Positions 45,733 through 56,162 of a stretch of 64,000 nt of DNA are shown here, piece after piece (position 1 is the stretch's first letter; each line of letters begins with the position of its first letter). This stretch comes from Haemaphysalis longicornis (taxonomy: Eukaryota; Arthropoda; Arachnida; Ixodida; Ixodidae). The notes beneath the pieces were generated by a model, which made no database searches, was not told where the DNA came from, and saw only the letters and a program-made list of their open reading frames with translations. Position numbers and translations under genes: made by a program. The stretch is taken from the NCBI GenBank assembly GCA_013339765.2, contig CM023451.1, forward strand, positions 149,909,623 through 149,973,622, written 5' to 3'.

Positions 45733-45913
45733 TCTCACTCACTCACTCACTCACCACTCACTCACTCACCACTCACTCACGCACTCATCTCACTCACTCC
45801 ACGCACTCACTGCACTCACTCACTTCACTCACGCACTCATCACGCACTCACTCACTCACTTCACTCATCTCACTTCACTCATTCAATCATCACTCACTTC
45901 ACTCACTCACTTT
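45733..45913. repeat. ACTC-type microsatellite with irregular units
   Basis: Runs of CTCA are broken by CACTCATC, CACGCACT and TTCACTC variants over about 180 bp. The threonine/serine/leucine-rich frame over it (45702-45983) is a repeat artefact. Confidence 0.95.
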
Positions 45914-46226
45914 CTCGCTTACGACGCTAAAGCGTAAATTGGTGGTGAGTGTTTGTCCTGTCATTTGTTTGTTGTGCCCATAAGAAGTCCACAGCCCCAG
46001 CTATTAACATCGGTTATACCACTCCACAGCTCCTAGTCGGCTCAACTAACCTATATAGCTCCCTAGGTGAACAGAATAAAAGAAAACAAATAAAGTGAGT
46101 ATCCAGCGCGAAAAAAAATGTTTTCTTAAATACTTCGCTTCTGTGTATTTGGTTTGAGAAAGGGCGTATACGCATGTAATTGTATCCTCTCAAACACGAA
46201 AGCCAAGGTTCAAGCTCAAATGTATC

Positions 46227-47093
46227 TAAGGCTGTTCGTTGTCGGGTAAAACCAGATTTTACCCGATTCTTACACCGCGAACATGTTTCAGGAGAATCGG
46301 GTTATACCCGATTTCTCCTCGAATGGACCTTTTCGAAGCAGCGATTTGCACAATTGCATTCTGGCGGTCCGCCGTTGTCAACCAGTACTTGCTGGACACA
46401 AGCCCCAAATGACTGTACAGTCCTGCGAGTGGCATGACATGTAGCACTCACTACCTCAGGCTAGGAAATACTGCGCTGTCATTGTTGTGCCTAGCTAATA
46501 GAAGCTGTGTTGTCCGGGGAACTTCCTCTCAGTAGAGATACGTTCAGTGATCGGACAGGTCTCGAATGAAGACCGACATGTTCCGGAAGCAGATGATAAG
46601 GTTTGTTGATAAGGATGAGTGAAAATCCATGACCATCTTCTCGTGAATAAAAGGAGGAGGAGGAGGAGGAAAAAACTTTATTCAAACGCAACATTAAGCG
46701 TCGAGAATGTCCCGGGCCAAGTTCACCGAAATGCTTCATTTCTTAGAAGTTATCAATTTTCTTTGTTGTCATCATTACCGATTTCTTTCAAACAAATGCC
46801 AAATTTTGGAGAGCCTTTTCTAGAAAACCTTGATGTCCCGCCGATTATCAGCTTGAAATAAACACCAATTTTGACGCGTTAGACTGAAGAAGGCTGTGAT
46901 ACCGTCTAAAATAAACTGTGTGTCTTCCTTAGCACATCTTTAGATTTAACCCGAAAAGACGCGAATTTCGGAATTGTTTTGCCAAACAAAAAAAGACGAA
47001 TTTCTGTGTGATCATCAGTTCGAAAATTAGCACCCGATTTTTACCCGCCGGTTTTAAAATAATATAAAACCCACCCGAAAACAAACAACCCTG
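46227..47093. mobile_element. hAT-type non-autonomous DNA transposon, family D
   Basis: The left end (TAAGGCTGTTCGTTGTCGGG at 46227-46246) and right end (reverse strand CAGGGTTGTTTGTTTTCGGG) form an imperfect inverted repeat of about 20 bp. The flanks AATGTATC (46219-46226) and AAAGTATC (47094-47101) are an 8-bp target-site duplication with one mismatch. Subterminal regions carry repeated ACCCGATTTTACCCG-like words on both sides (46247-46315 and 47030-47075). No transposase frame was found. A LINE 3' end (about 46655-46740) appears nested inside. Confidence 0.8.
46655..46740 (-). mobile_element. I-like LINE 3' end nested in hAT family D
   Basis: On the minus strand, GGTGAACTTGGCCCGGGACA leads to TTTGAATAAAGTTTTTTCC and CTCCTCCTCCTCC. 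An AATAAAG motif directly before a TCC tail is the same end type as at 41.85 kb. Only the last 90 bp or so can be recognised. Confidence 0.5.
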
Positions 47094-47101
47094 AAAGTAT
47101 C

Positions 47102-49369
47102 CTACTAACCCGAGAACAGTCATCAAATTTTTGGCAGTTTATCATTTCTGCTCTCAGGAGTTCTACGCCGAATATACCGCACAAAGAGCATGTGCCTCTA
47201 GGGACATCTGCCGCATGCGTACCTTCCTTCATCCCTATTTATGTTCGCAATGTGATATTAAATCCTGTCTTCAAATCTTCCCGTTTCGGGTATCTACTTT
47301 CCCCATCAGTCATAGTTTCTGGAAGGAAGTTGTGACAAAGGCGTCGAAAGCGCCCTGCATTTGACGCGACCTTGTTTCAGGACTTCAGGTCCGGAACTCG
47401 TTAGACACGAAGGCCCGGTGGCTATTAATTAAACGATCTCTACAGAAGCCTTAGAAGTGCGCCACTGCCTTCTCCCAGGAAACCGCTTACAGCGCACAGC
47501 GGGCAATACCTGCACAGAGGTCGAGGTCCAGGGGGAAAGTGCGAACAATTTGCAATTACGCTCGAAGACACTAGTTGCGACCCGGAGGTTTTGAACAATT
47601 ATGCCTTCTCCTCCAAGTTGGCGCCACCTTTCCTCACGTGCTGTTGCAACGAAGGGTGCAGTTTGGAAAACAATTTCCCGTACCATCTTTAGCGTTTCGT
47701 TCTGATGCAGTTTTCAGTTTATGCAACGATTGAACAACCAATTCCAGCTCGCATGAACGTTTCAATGTTAATAGATAAATTGCGTTCTCCGGGAAACTAC
47801 ATGGGAAGTTATACGAATTCTAATTGTAACCGGCAGAATTGTGTTTGTCTTACCCAACGTCATTCCCAAGCAAAGCAATACTGTGACATCAGCACCGACT
47901 TGTAGTTTGTTAATCTGGTGAGGAATTTAAATTGAGGAGGATGTTAATAAACGCAAAATAGCAGTGTTACGCTGTAAATAGAGGCACAAGCAAGTCTATC
48001 ATGTGCAACTTAGTGGACAAGAACGCGATGAATCTGCTTTCACCTCATGGAGGCGTGCCCAGTTGTTTTAGACCTATGTTGCACAGGAACAGCCTTTAGA
48101 GTGGCGGTTCACACCTGAAAATCTTAAACGTAGCCTAAAAATATAATTCAAAAAACGTTTTTGAAGCCCTGCGTGCGGGAGGGAAAACCTTTTACTTTAT
48201 TTGATCAAGGCTCATTTCTCCGGATTCGACAACACATTTGTACGCGCTTCTTAACGATGGAAAAGGGTTCTCGTTTTATGATAAGCCCTTTTAAAAGCCA
48301 AATTGCGTAAACTGCAATTTTTCCTCTGCCTATAAAATTCTGGCATATTACCTGCGTACGACGTCTCGAAAAAGCTTGTCCCTGCGTAAAGGCTTTTCTA
48401 TGTTACACGGGCGGCCCGTGGAACTGCTTTCCGTAATGTAATTTCTTTAGTCTTGTGGCAATAAGAGGGAAGAATAATGGCCCACTTCGGCCGATATGGC
48501 TCGAATGTGATGTTTATAGCCCGGTCGAATTATTCATCCAAGCCACGATCAACGATCCGCCCCGCACGTGAATGCCCGCGCTCCTTGGGAAACTGCTGCG
48601 CGCCTCGAGCCCATCGCGGAGCACTAAAAACGCAGTAAACTGTGCGGATGGGCCTATGCTACCGTTTTTATCGGGCTTGATGCCGTCGTACCATATACCC
48701 ACGGTTCGCAATTAGACCCTATGGTTTAGGGAACCCAACCCTGTTCTGACGCAGACTCGTATGACGTAGAAGTATCCATCTAAAATAGCCCCGGGGGTTT
48801 ACCGTTCACAAATGCGCAGGGTTAAGACACCATTTTAATAGTGTAATAATACGGCTAGACCGTAAGAACACACAAACGAGTTTGTCTTCAGGTCCTGGTT
48901 ACAATCTAGTTTTGCTGCTATGCCAAGATCCTCCATCTGCTGTCGTATGAAAGTCGCACTTGTAAGGCGCAATCTCCCTTACTGATAAGTTCAACTCAAT
49001 CCACATTAACTAGGTTAGAAGAGACAAAGGTTTTGCTTACCCTGAGCATAATTAATTTTTTTTTCTGTCCTAAAGTAGAAAACAAATTTTTCGGTTGTTT
49101 ACGAGAGAAAAATTTTTCCTGAACCAAACTTCCGCTCATTGATTACAGACACTTATTGATATTACAAAGTGCTGCAAGTGCGAACACACCAATTCAGCGA
49201 GTTCTTTGTATAAATGTAGTAGACTGCAACGCTAAAGTTCAAACTTTAGGCACAACCAGGCAGTTTCTACTAGCGATATTGCGGTAAAACACACTGCAGT
49301 GATCTTAGGGAAAGAAGAGGAAGAAGTCGGTTCGGCTTGCTGGTTGCTCTAGCTACTCTTTAATTTCTT
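47102..49369. other. Unassigned sequence
   Basis: About 2.3 kb with only short frames and no recognisable repeat. Confidence 0.25.
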
Positions 49370-49565
49370 CGCTTTTCGTGCTTCCCCGTGTTCAGCACCG
49401 GTTCTCCACCGCGCTGCCTTCTCCTCGTCGCTCGGAGACGTCCCGGCGGCGAAAACCTTCGCGTAAAACGGCTTGCTGAGACCAGCGAGGGGCACCCTGC
49501 TGCTCGGCAGGGTGCCGCCGTTGCCTGCGCTCTATGCCGCCGTGATTGACTCTCTAGGCCAGATC

Positions 49566-50735
49566 ATGGTCGCTCACTCCGGGCCGAACGAGCCACCTTC
49601 GGCCGTGTCGTGCGAAGCACCTGCCTCAGCAACAACCCCACAGAGCCCACCAGCCCCCAAAAAGCGTGCGATCGACCGAACTCCAGATGATGCTGATGCT
49701 CCTGATGCCAACGTGAAAGAAATGAATCAGACGTTCACTCTTGTATCGTATAAGAAGAAGCGAACCACGGGAATTCCGGTCGCGTTTCAACCGGCGGAAG
49801 CAGGATGCAGCCTCTGGAGAGCCAACCCTAACGTCGTCGCAGCGGAGGTTGTGGCCGCGGCACAGGAAAAAGTTCTGACTCATCGGTTGAACAAGGATGG
49901 CTGCCTTGTTGTCAACGTGCCTTCTCTCTCTGCGGCCAATCGTCTCCTCCAGGTGTCAACTCTTGCTGGGATTGCGGTTGACGCTCAGGTTCCCCAATCC
50001 TACATGGCTACCTGCGGAAGGATTCAAGTGGTTCCTCTAGAATACATGGATGAGGAACTTGGGAGCTACCTACGTGACCAAGGTGTCCTTTCTGCTCGCA
50101 GGCAAGTCTCTTACTCGCGTAACGAGGACAGTCTCGTTGCTGAAACCCACCGGCGATCTGTCATCCTAGAATTCATGGCGGGCACCCCACTTCCTGCACG
50201 AGTATTTTTTGGTTTCTGTAGCTTTCCCGTTACAGAATAAATGGGTGCAGCCACGCAGTGTTTTAAATGCCAGAGGCATGGCCATATCGCTAAAAATTGC
50301 AGAGGGCCAATACGATGTAGTTTGCTCTGAGTCTCACTCATACAAAGACTGCACCTCACGGGCCCAACCACGATGTGCAAACTGTGGCGGCCCACATCCT
50401 GCATCATTTGGAGCTTGCCCCAAATAAAAGGCCGCAACTCTTGCTCGCAATGTGGAGCAAATTCAGGGCAAAGTTACTAGTCGACGCGAACCATCGCCAA
50501 ACCCAGAGCTCGTCTTTACAACTGCGTTGCAATCGTGGCATGATCCACAAGCTTAGAGTAGCGCGCCTCCGAAGAAGTCTTATGCAGGAGTCGTCCTAGA
50601 ACAGTCATCGACCAAAAATTCAAAAGTCCCTTCTGATGCTCGTTCTAAGGACGCACCTCCCCCTCCAAATGGCGCTCTCATAAGGACCATGATGAATCAG
50701 CAAATCAGACCGGCCAGACAGACATTGTGAATATG
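49566..50735 (+). pseudogene. LINE ORF1 (gag-like) with CCHC zinc knuckles, inactivated
   Basis: The likely start is the ATG at 49566; the frame is also open upstream to 49473. A proline/alanine-rich N-terminal part with a KKRAIDRTPDDADAPD segment is followed by a conserved middle domain (LNKDGCLVVNVPSLSAANRL, GRIQVVPLEYMDEELG) to a stop at 50238-50240. The same frame continues past the stop with CFKCQRHGHIAKNC, a perfect C-x2-C-x4-H-x4-C knuckle. A one-base loss follows near 50325. In the next frame SESHSYKDC and CANCGGPHPASFGACP supply further knuckle-like units, then a proline-rich tail. Such knuckles bind nucleic acid in the LINE ribonucleoprotein. Stops and the frameshift inactivate it. 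Confidence 0.88.
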
Positions 50736-50744
50736 CTTGTTCCG

Positions 50745-50792
50745 ACGCTCTTTGCTCGATGCTCGATGCTCGTTCGATGCTCGATGTTCTGA
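50745..50792. repeat. GCTCGAT short repeats at the LINE deletion junction
   Basis: GCTCGAT occurs four times with small spacers (GCTCGATGCTCGATGCTC, then GTTCGATGCTCGATG) exactly where ORF1 similarity ends and before RNase H similarity begins. Confidence 0.75.
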
Positions 50793-50864
50793 TGCTCCGA
50801 TTCCAAGCCAGCCCTCCAAAGTCTACTGTGCAACGACTGCTTCAGCATTCACTAACACGCATCT

Positions 50865-51477
50865 CGTGAAATAAACTACTTACACCACCTAGCCAAAGAC
50901 ATTGGGCACCAAGTGACATTTCAATGGCTTCCAGGCCACTGTGGTGTTCCAAGGAACGAGAAGGCGGATGAAGCAGCTCGCAGGGGCCTTCAAATGCATA
51001 ATAGGAGGAAGGTATTCTTCACCAAGCATGATGCCTCAGCTATGACGAAGGCACTTGTTTTAATGGAGCGGAACCGTCTCTGGTCTCTTCCAGAGCACCA
51101 TTATGCCTTCTTGCACTACGTAGACCCCTAGCTCGGGATTAAGCTTCCAGAGTGACTTCCACGCCGACTAGAAACTTTATACCACCGATTACGCCTCAAT
51201 GCGGCGCTCACGAAAACATGCCTGTTTCGACTCGGTGCAACCTCGAATCCGTACTGTGATAACTGCGGATCGCCGGAAACCGTAGAACACCTACTGTTAG
51301 TGCCCCGCTTACATAGTCGCAAGGTGCTGTTTGGAGCAGGAGATCGAGCACCTACTCCCAGGACCAATCAGCTTAAAAGTACTCCTCGGTCCATGGCCCT
51401 CTTCTTCAACTCAACGCAAAGCACTAGTGGCGTTATTTGAATACCTGGACGAGATCGGTGTCACTGAAATGATTTGA
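50865..51477 (+). pseudogene. LINE ORF2 C-terminus: end of RNase H plus terminal finger
   Basis: The frame opens with HHLAKDIGHQVTFQWLPGHCG and GVPRNEKADEAARRG, the last RNase H block including the catalytic aspartate in EKAD. A stop interrupts at 51129-51131. The same frame then reads LNAALTKTCLFRLGATSN and YCDNCGSPETVEHLLL, the C-x2-C..H finger where the final cysteine is lost, and closes with LFEYLDEIGVTEMI after a frameshift. The N-terminal two thirds of RNase H and the polymerase are missing. Confidence 0.88.
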
Positions 51478-51710
51478 CATACTACGGAGATAGTGATGTT
51501 CATCGAACTGTTCCCACAAATTCCACGATGTGTGCTTTTTTCCTTACTTCTTTTTTGTTATCTATACGGCCTTTTCTATACGGCCTTTTCTACCCTCCCC
51601 TTCCCATTCCCCCGCCGAGTAGCATGTCAGTGTAGAGATTCTGGCAAACCTCTCGGCTTTCTTCTTTAATAAGAGCTTTCTCTCTCTCTCTGATCTTATG
51701 TCATTCATGA

Positions 51711-52675
51711 AATCGATGCTTTTACGCAGATCCGCTGACGCAGATCATTTCGCGTAGTGGGATGCAAACAATTCGCAGGTTAGGTGCCGTGCACGCGACT
51801 GAAAAATATGTCCACGACGCTCATTCGTAGTAGAAATGCGTAGACGAATAACGAGTATATTACCATATTTCTTTATTTATTTATTTATATTATTTATTTA
51901 TGGTATTATTTATTATTTATTTATTGTATTTATTTATATTTATTATTTTATTATTTATTATTTATTTATTATTTCATTTATTTATATTTATATTTATTTA
52001 TTTAACCAAGTAAACATTCCCCGAGCATTTCGTTGTTGCTTATGCTTTTCAACTACGGCACAGCTTTTAAATATGAGCCGGGTATATTACGGCCAGAACT
52101 AGAGCATAGACTGAAATTGAAAAGGAGGTACTTGTTTAGTACCCTCAGCTCCCTCAGTGCCCAAAATTTACAACAAAAATTTCACGTCACAGGAGGTTTT
52201 ATTTGCTAGGGAGCTAAGAGCACACCCCGAAAATCACAGCTATCATGCTGGAGTGACCCAGTTTAAGCGGGACTCCCTTATGTTGAACAGTTCGAGCACC
52301 AGGGATTTGGTGGATGAGGAGGGGGACACTACACCAAAGCTAACCAAGGAAGGCTCGTTTGGGCCAGTAGCTATTCTCAAGGCAATTAAACAAGTACATC
52401 CGCAGCAAGGGAGAACACAGGGCTAGAATAATTATTCTTGTAAGCGTTAGAGCAGCACAAGTGGCGCTGAGGAATTGAGACAGATAGGGTTCGAGCTTTA
52501 GGCAGAAAAAGCTAAATGTAGCAAAGTTGAAATTTCAATTCTGGAAGTGTGAGCTTTTTATAACAGAATGGGTTTTAGTTTCTGGAACGCCTAACTTAAA
52601 TCCCTGGTGTAGTGAAAGCACCATGCAGCAGCTTTTAGTTCGAAATTGGGGTTTCAAGCGTCCAAAGCTACCCCT
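51711..52675. other. Unassigned sequence including a TTTA-rich tract
   Basis: An irregular TTTA/ATTT tract covers about 51868-52005. The isoleucine/tyrosine-rich frame over it is a repeat artefact. Next to it, 52157-52426 contains an 89-codon frame that reads FTSQEVLFARELRAHPENH and RDLVDEEGDTTPKLTKEG. It looks somewhat protein-like, but I do not recognise it. Confidence 0.3.
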
Positions 52676-52866
52676 CCGCTCTGAGGCGAGCCGTAGTGGA
52701 AGGCTAATTATTATTTTAGAGTACCCAGGGATCTTAAAATACGCCAATATCTCGACGCTACGGCCTTTTAGTTTTCTGTCTCTATCAGGAAAAGAACCTT
52801 CTTGGCCGGGAATCGAACCAGGGACCTTGTCATCAACCACGGAATGAGCAACCACGGCCGCAGCAT
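52676..52866 (-). repeat. tRNA-derived SINE with conserved tail
   Basis: On the minus strand the head carries GGCCGTGGTTGCTCATTCCG, then CCTGGTTCGATTCCCGG (B box with pairing T-arm), followed by AAGAAGGTTCTTTTCC. The tail, about 100 bp later, reads TAGCCTTCCACTACGGCTCG, matching CCTCCACTACGGCGCGCC in the SINE at 43425-43529. The 106- and 124-codon frames here are shadows. Confidence 0.72.
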
Positions 52867-54670
52867 CTGTCCTCGCAAAAGCCACTGAAATATGCACAGC
52901 ACATACCATGTAATTATTCCTATCGCCATATTGAGAGCCGAAATATTAGGCCCAAAATATACATTCGTTTTTTTTGTTTTATTTTCACCTGTATTTCTTT
53001 CCATACCCTTTATCCTGTTTTTCTTTTACAGAATGCCACAATCCTCCCATCCGCAACCTGCGCCCACCTCTCCTGTAGAGCGTGCTCTGCCTCAAGAACA
53101 GTGTTAGAAAGGAGAAGCCAACTTGCGCAAAGAAGATTAGGGCGCAGTTGTTAAAGCTCTTTAAATGTTGGATAAACTTCATTTACTCGTTGAATTTTGT
53201 TTGGGTACGTAAAATAGGTGGCTTTTTTGTGCATCTGAAGCCGGAATAGAAGTAGGGAAGATGGTAATGGGTTCTCCTGCCTTGTGTTTTCAAAAAGTGA
53301 TCGCTGCATAAAATAGCTAAAAGCTAATCAAACACAAAAACAACGGACGGTAATGCACTTGGATGAATGCTTGTTACGTAGTGGCGCTTCTGTTTTTCGG
53401 ACTTCTTAATAGCATCGTTGATGACAGGCAGGAGAAGTTATTTCCGTGTGCGATCATTGTTTAGTTGTTGACAATTGTAGGCGAAGTCAGCCGGATAAAA
53501 CATATGTGCCTATTACGAAGAGACTGTCTGTACTGTACGCCGGGTTAGCAATGCATAACGAGGCTCCCCTTAGATTGCGAGTATCGGAGTCGGCTGATTG
53601 GATCTCTGTACACCGAGGTCACGAGCTTGTCCTGCATTCTTTTTAAAACAGCCACGAAGTATTGGTAGTTGCAAAATATGAATGGTGGGACGCAATATTC
53701 ATGTGAGCGTCGTTCAAAGCGTTCATTTTCGGCAATTTACTTTCGCCATTTTCCGGTACGTTGACTGCGGCGTGATGCTGAGAGTAAATTTTAAGGGCGC
53801 TCCACGTGAAGCGGCCGCGCGGCCGATTTACGGCGGGGACGCGCATCCGGAGATCGCATTAAACAGAACGACCTGGGCACCTAACTCCCGAGACGTGCTT
53901 CGCCATGCGGGCGGCCGTATGCCCGAAAACCGAGCACTGGGGAATAGAAGGCAACGAGGCAGTATGCGGCAACAAGGGAGGAAGCCGGGCGGCGTGACAT
54001 CGCAAACTCGTCTCTCTTTTATCGCACCCTTGGCACACCCCGGTAAGAAACAGCGACCGGAGTCGGAGAACAAACAAAAGTCAAAAGCGTAAAGTGAAAC
54101 AAGGGAAGCAAAAGCACTTTTGTTGTCTTTAAGCATTCGGAAAAGCAACTTTTATGCACATAAGGAAACACCGCGCATTTTGGATGAGAACAAACAGTGA
54201 TAAGACGAGGGGGAAAAAACGAACGTGCAAGTCAGTTTCGGCTATAAGCAGGAGACATGAGAGCGAGGATGCGGAACTCGGGTCGTATACTAGAAGAGGA
54301 CGTCGACAAAGGGGACCATTCGGCTCCTTGTCCATAAAAAATGCGCGCACCTTTCTCGTAAAAAAGCCGAGCGAGTTGTCTTTATCTCATCGTGGCTGTG
54401 GAAGGGAGCTTTTAGTCTTCAGGGTACTCGCCTTGATGCTTGCGGGCCCATAAGTACGAGGGATACTGAACTCAAAGATAGGCTTACTCTAGCATGAAAG
54501 GAAAGTGAAACAGTTTAGAAAACGGCAACGCTGAGCAGACGCCACGGTCTAGTTATGATCGTAGGTAGCAATAATTTGTTACAAAAGCGTGGCAAGCTGA
54601 GCTTCGGGGAAGGCCCACAAGTGTTCCGTGAAGTACGGATGCATATTCTCTTTCTGTTTCATTTCGTGGG
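52867..54670. other. Unassigned sequence
   Basis: No recognisable element. The 136-codon basic frame at 53682-54092 and opposing minus frames fall on a GC-rich patch and have no recognisable domain. Confidence 0.25.
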
Positions 54671-54724
54671 TACCGGAAAGCGTATTTCCAAACGCTTCGC
54701 TGCACAGAGCACCCACGTAACATG
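54671..54724 (-). repeat. 54-bp repeat, inverted partner of 56075-56128
   Basis: The reverse complement starts CATGTTACGTGGGTGCTCTG and matches 56075-56128 at about 50 of 54 positions, the first 40 being identical. The similarity stops abruptly on both sides in both copies. Confidence 0.85.
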
Positions 54725-54889
54725 TCTGTTCGTGCGATGGATAAGGGTAATTCAACGTGGTCATGGGCTGCGCCGTAAACCAAAAGTGACCTAAAACATA
54801 CCAAATCGCCATTATTAACACAAATAACGCGTAGATTTGAGGTAAGAAAATGTATTAAATCCAAGAAAAAAAATTGCGCAATGAAAAGG

Positions 54890-54982
54890 AAAAAAAAAAA
54901 AACTGAGAGACAGACTTGCTGGGGCTCGAACCCAAGCCGTCCGCTTGAGTACTCAGTATTCTACATCGAGGCTATAGAGCCC
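54890..54982 (-). repeat. tRNA-derived SINE head
   Basis: On the minus strand the order TATAGCCTCGATGTAGAATAC (A-box-like region), TGAGTACTCAAGCGG, then GGCTTGGGTTCGAGCCCCAG (B box in a pairing T arm) and TCTGTCTCTCAG followed by poly-T fits a tRNA-derived SINE. D-arm and acceptor pairing is absent, so it is not called as a tRNA. Confidence 0.6.
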
Positions 54983-55084
54983 TTTTTTTTCTTTATTACA
55001 TGGGAGAATACGCTAAGACGTTGCAGCTACGAGGAATACAAGCAAACAAAAGAATACACTGAAGTTATGAGAAGCAAATATACA

Positions 55085-56032
55085 TCAAAATTCAGGCAAA
55101 CACACACAAGCGTTCAAAAGAGGGAACCAGTCAGGTGGTTGGTCAAGCGAACTATACACGCTATGTACAAATGCCACAGTTTCTCGGAAATAAGACTTAG
55201 TTGATCTCGGTGGCTCAGCATGCCTATCACATAAGCGGCATCGCCACAGACTGTACAAACCAATTAACACGAACATGTCATAAGGTGGCTCACCAGGATA
55301 GTGGAATGGCAAAAATCGGATAGAGAAAGGCATAATATCCATGTCTTTTTTGAGCGTTCGCTGTAAAATGTCCCAGAAAAAGACAGCATCTGTGCAGTCT
55401 ACAAAGCAGTGATCAATTGTCTCTTGTCGAGTACAGAGCCGACAGTCTGTCGACCAAGCTATAAACAGACCCCGGATCTTTCATCCAAGTTTTAACAGGG
55501 AGCGTGCCAGTGTGTAATTTAAAGAAAAATGTTTTAACACCTGGCGGAACACACATTTTACACACTCTATTGAGGACATCCTGGTAGGACACTGTAGGTA
55601 CAGAACACGATATAAAGGGGTGGGAAAAAGCCCAGAAACCAGGGCATCAGAAATAGACTCGCGCGAAGCAGTAAATATGTACTCAAGGCTAAACCGAGCC
55701 TGTAAGAAGCGAAACGTGTCAACCACTTCTTTGAGGAAACCTCGCGGGCTTCGGGCTGCGTCCACAGACAGCGAAGACACCACAATATCAGGGAGAAAAT
55801 GTGCAAGACGTATTTGCAGTACAGCTTTCAAAAAAGGATGTTGAACATCTCGAAAGTAGAATAAACGAGAAAGAAGCTGCCAAAGAAACAGATGAACAAG
55901 CCCAAGTCCCCCTCGCACAACCGGAAGAAAAAGGTTATCGCGACGTATTGGCTCACTACGCGAACACCAAATGAAGGTTGCAAAAATACGGTGAAAAGCC
56001 TGTATCCTGAGTCGCCGAGCTGTGAGCTCGTT
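55085..56032 (-). mobile_element. LINE reverse-transcriptase C-terminal fragment (L1-like or related clade)
   Basis: Reading the minus strand from 56032, RLRIQAFHRIFATFIW and RRDNLFLPVVRGGLGLVHL lead to LFYFRDVQHPFLKAVLQIRL, then (55720-55500) VVDTFRFLQARFSLEYIF and LKHFSLNYTLARSLLKL. A frameshift near 55480 precedes WSTDCRLCTRQETIDHCF and FWDILQRTLKKDMDI, ending at a stop at 55085. The block C-x2-C with H-x4-C is the reverse-transcriptase-associated zinc finger (zf-RVT) found after the polymerase in L1-like LINEs. RGGLGL before it is also typical. The polymerase core itself is missing. With a single frameshift in about 315 codons, this fragment is younger or better preserved than most LINEs here. 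Confidence 0.85.
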
Positions 56033-56074
56033 TTATCAGGCGCTCAAAGACTAGCGTCGCGCAGTGACATCGCA

Positions 56075-56128
56075 CATGTTACGTGGGTGCTCTGTGCAGC
56101 GAAGCGTTTGGAAACACGTTACCGGAAT
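56075..56128 (+). repeat. 54-bp repeat, inverted partner of 54671-54724
   Basis: Starts CATGTTACGTGGGTGCTCTG. The two copies bracket about 1.35 kb that contains the SINE head at 54890 and the LINE fragment at 55085-56032. Confidence 0.85.
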
Positions 56129-56162
56129 AACGCAGCTGGTCTGAACGTGCATCTTTTGGATG

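Larger units (their letters stand above)
49370..51710 (+). mobile_element. I-like LINE with its endonuclease and reverse transcriptase deleted
   Basis: A 5' untranslated part (from about 49370) leads into ORF1 (gag-like). At about 50740-50865 the sequence jumps straight to the last third of RNase H and the C-terminal finger, then a stop at 51475-51477, 230 bp of 3' untranslated sequence, an AATAAGAGC motif and a TC tail (51690-51710). The missing part would be the end of ORF1, all of the endonuclease and reverse transcriptase and the start of RNase H. Short GCTCGAT repeats lie at the junction. The copy has a near-complete 5' part and a complete 3' end, so it was probably full length when inserted. 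Confidence 0.88.

Noticed and set aside
45733..45913. Regular repeats that might suggest a CRISPR-like array
   Set aside because: Units are 4 bp microsatellite variants without unique spacers. No CRISPR array exists in the window.
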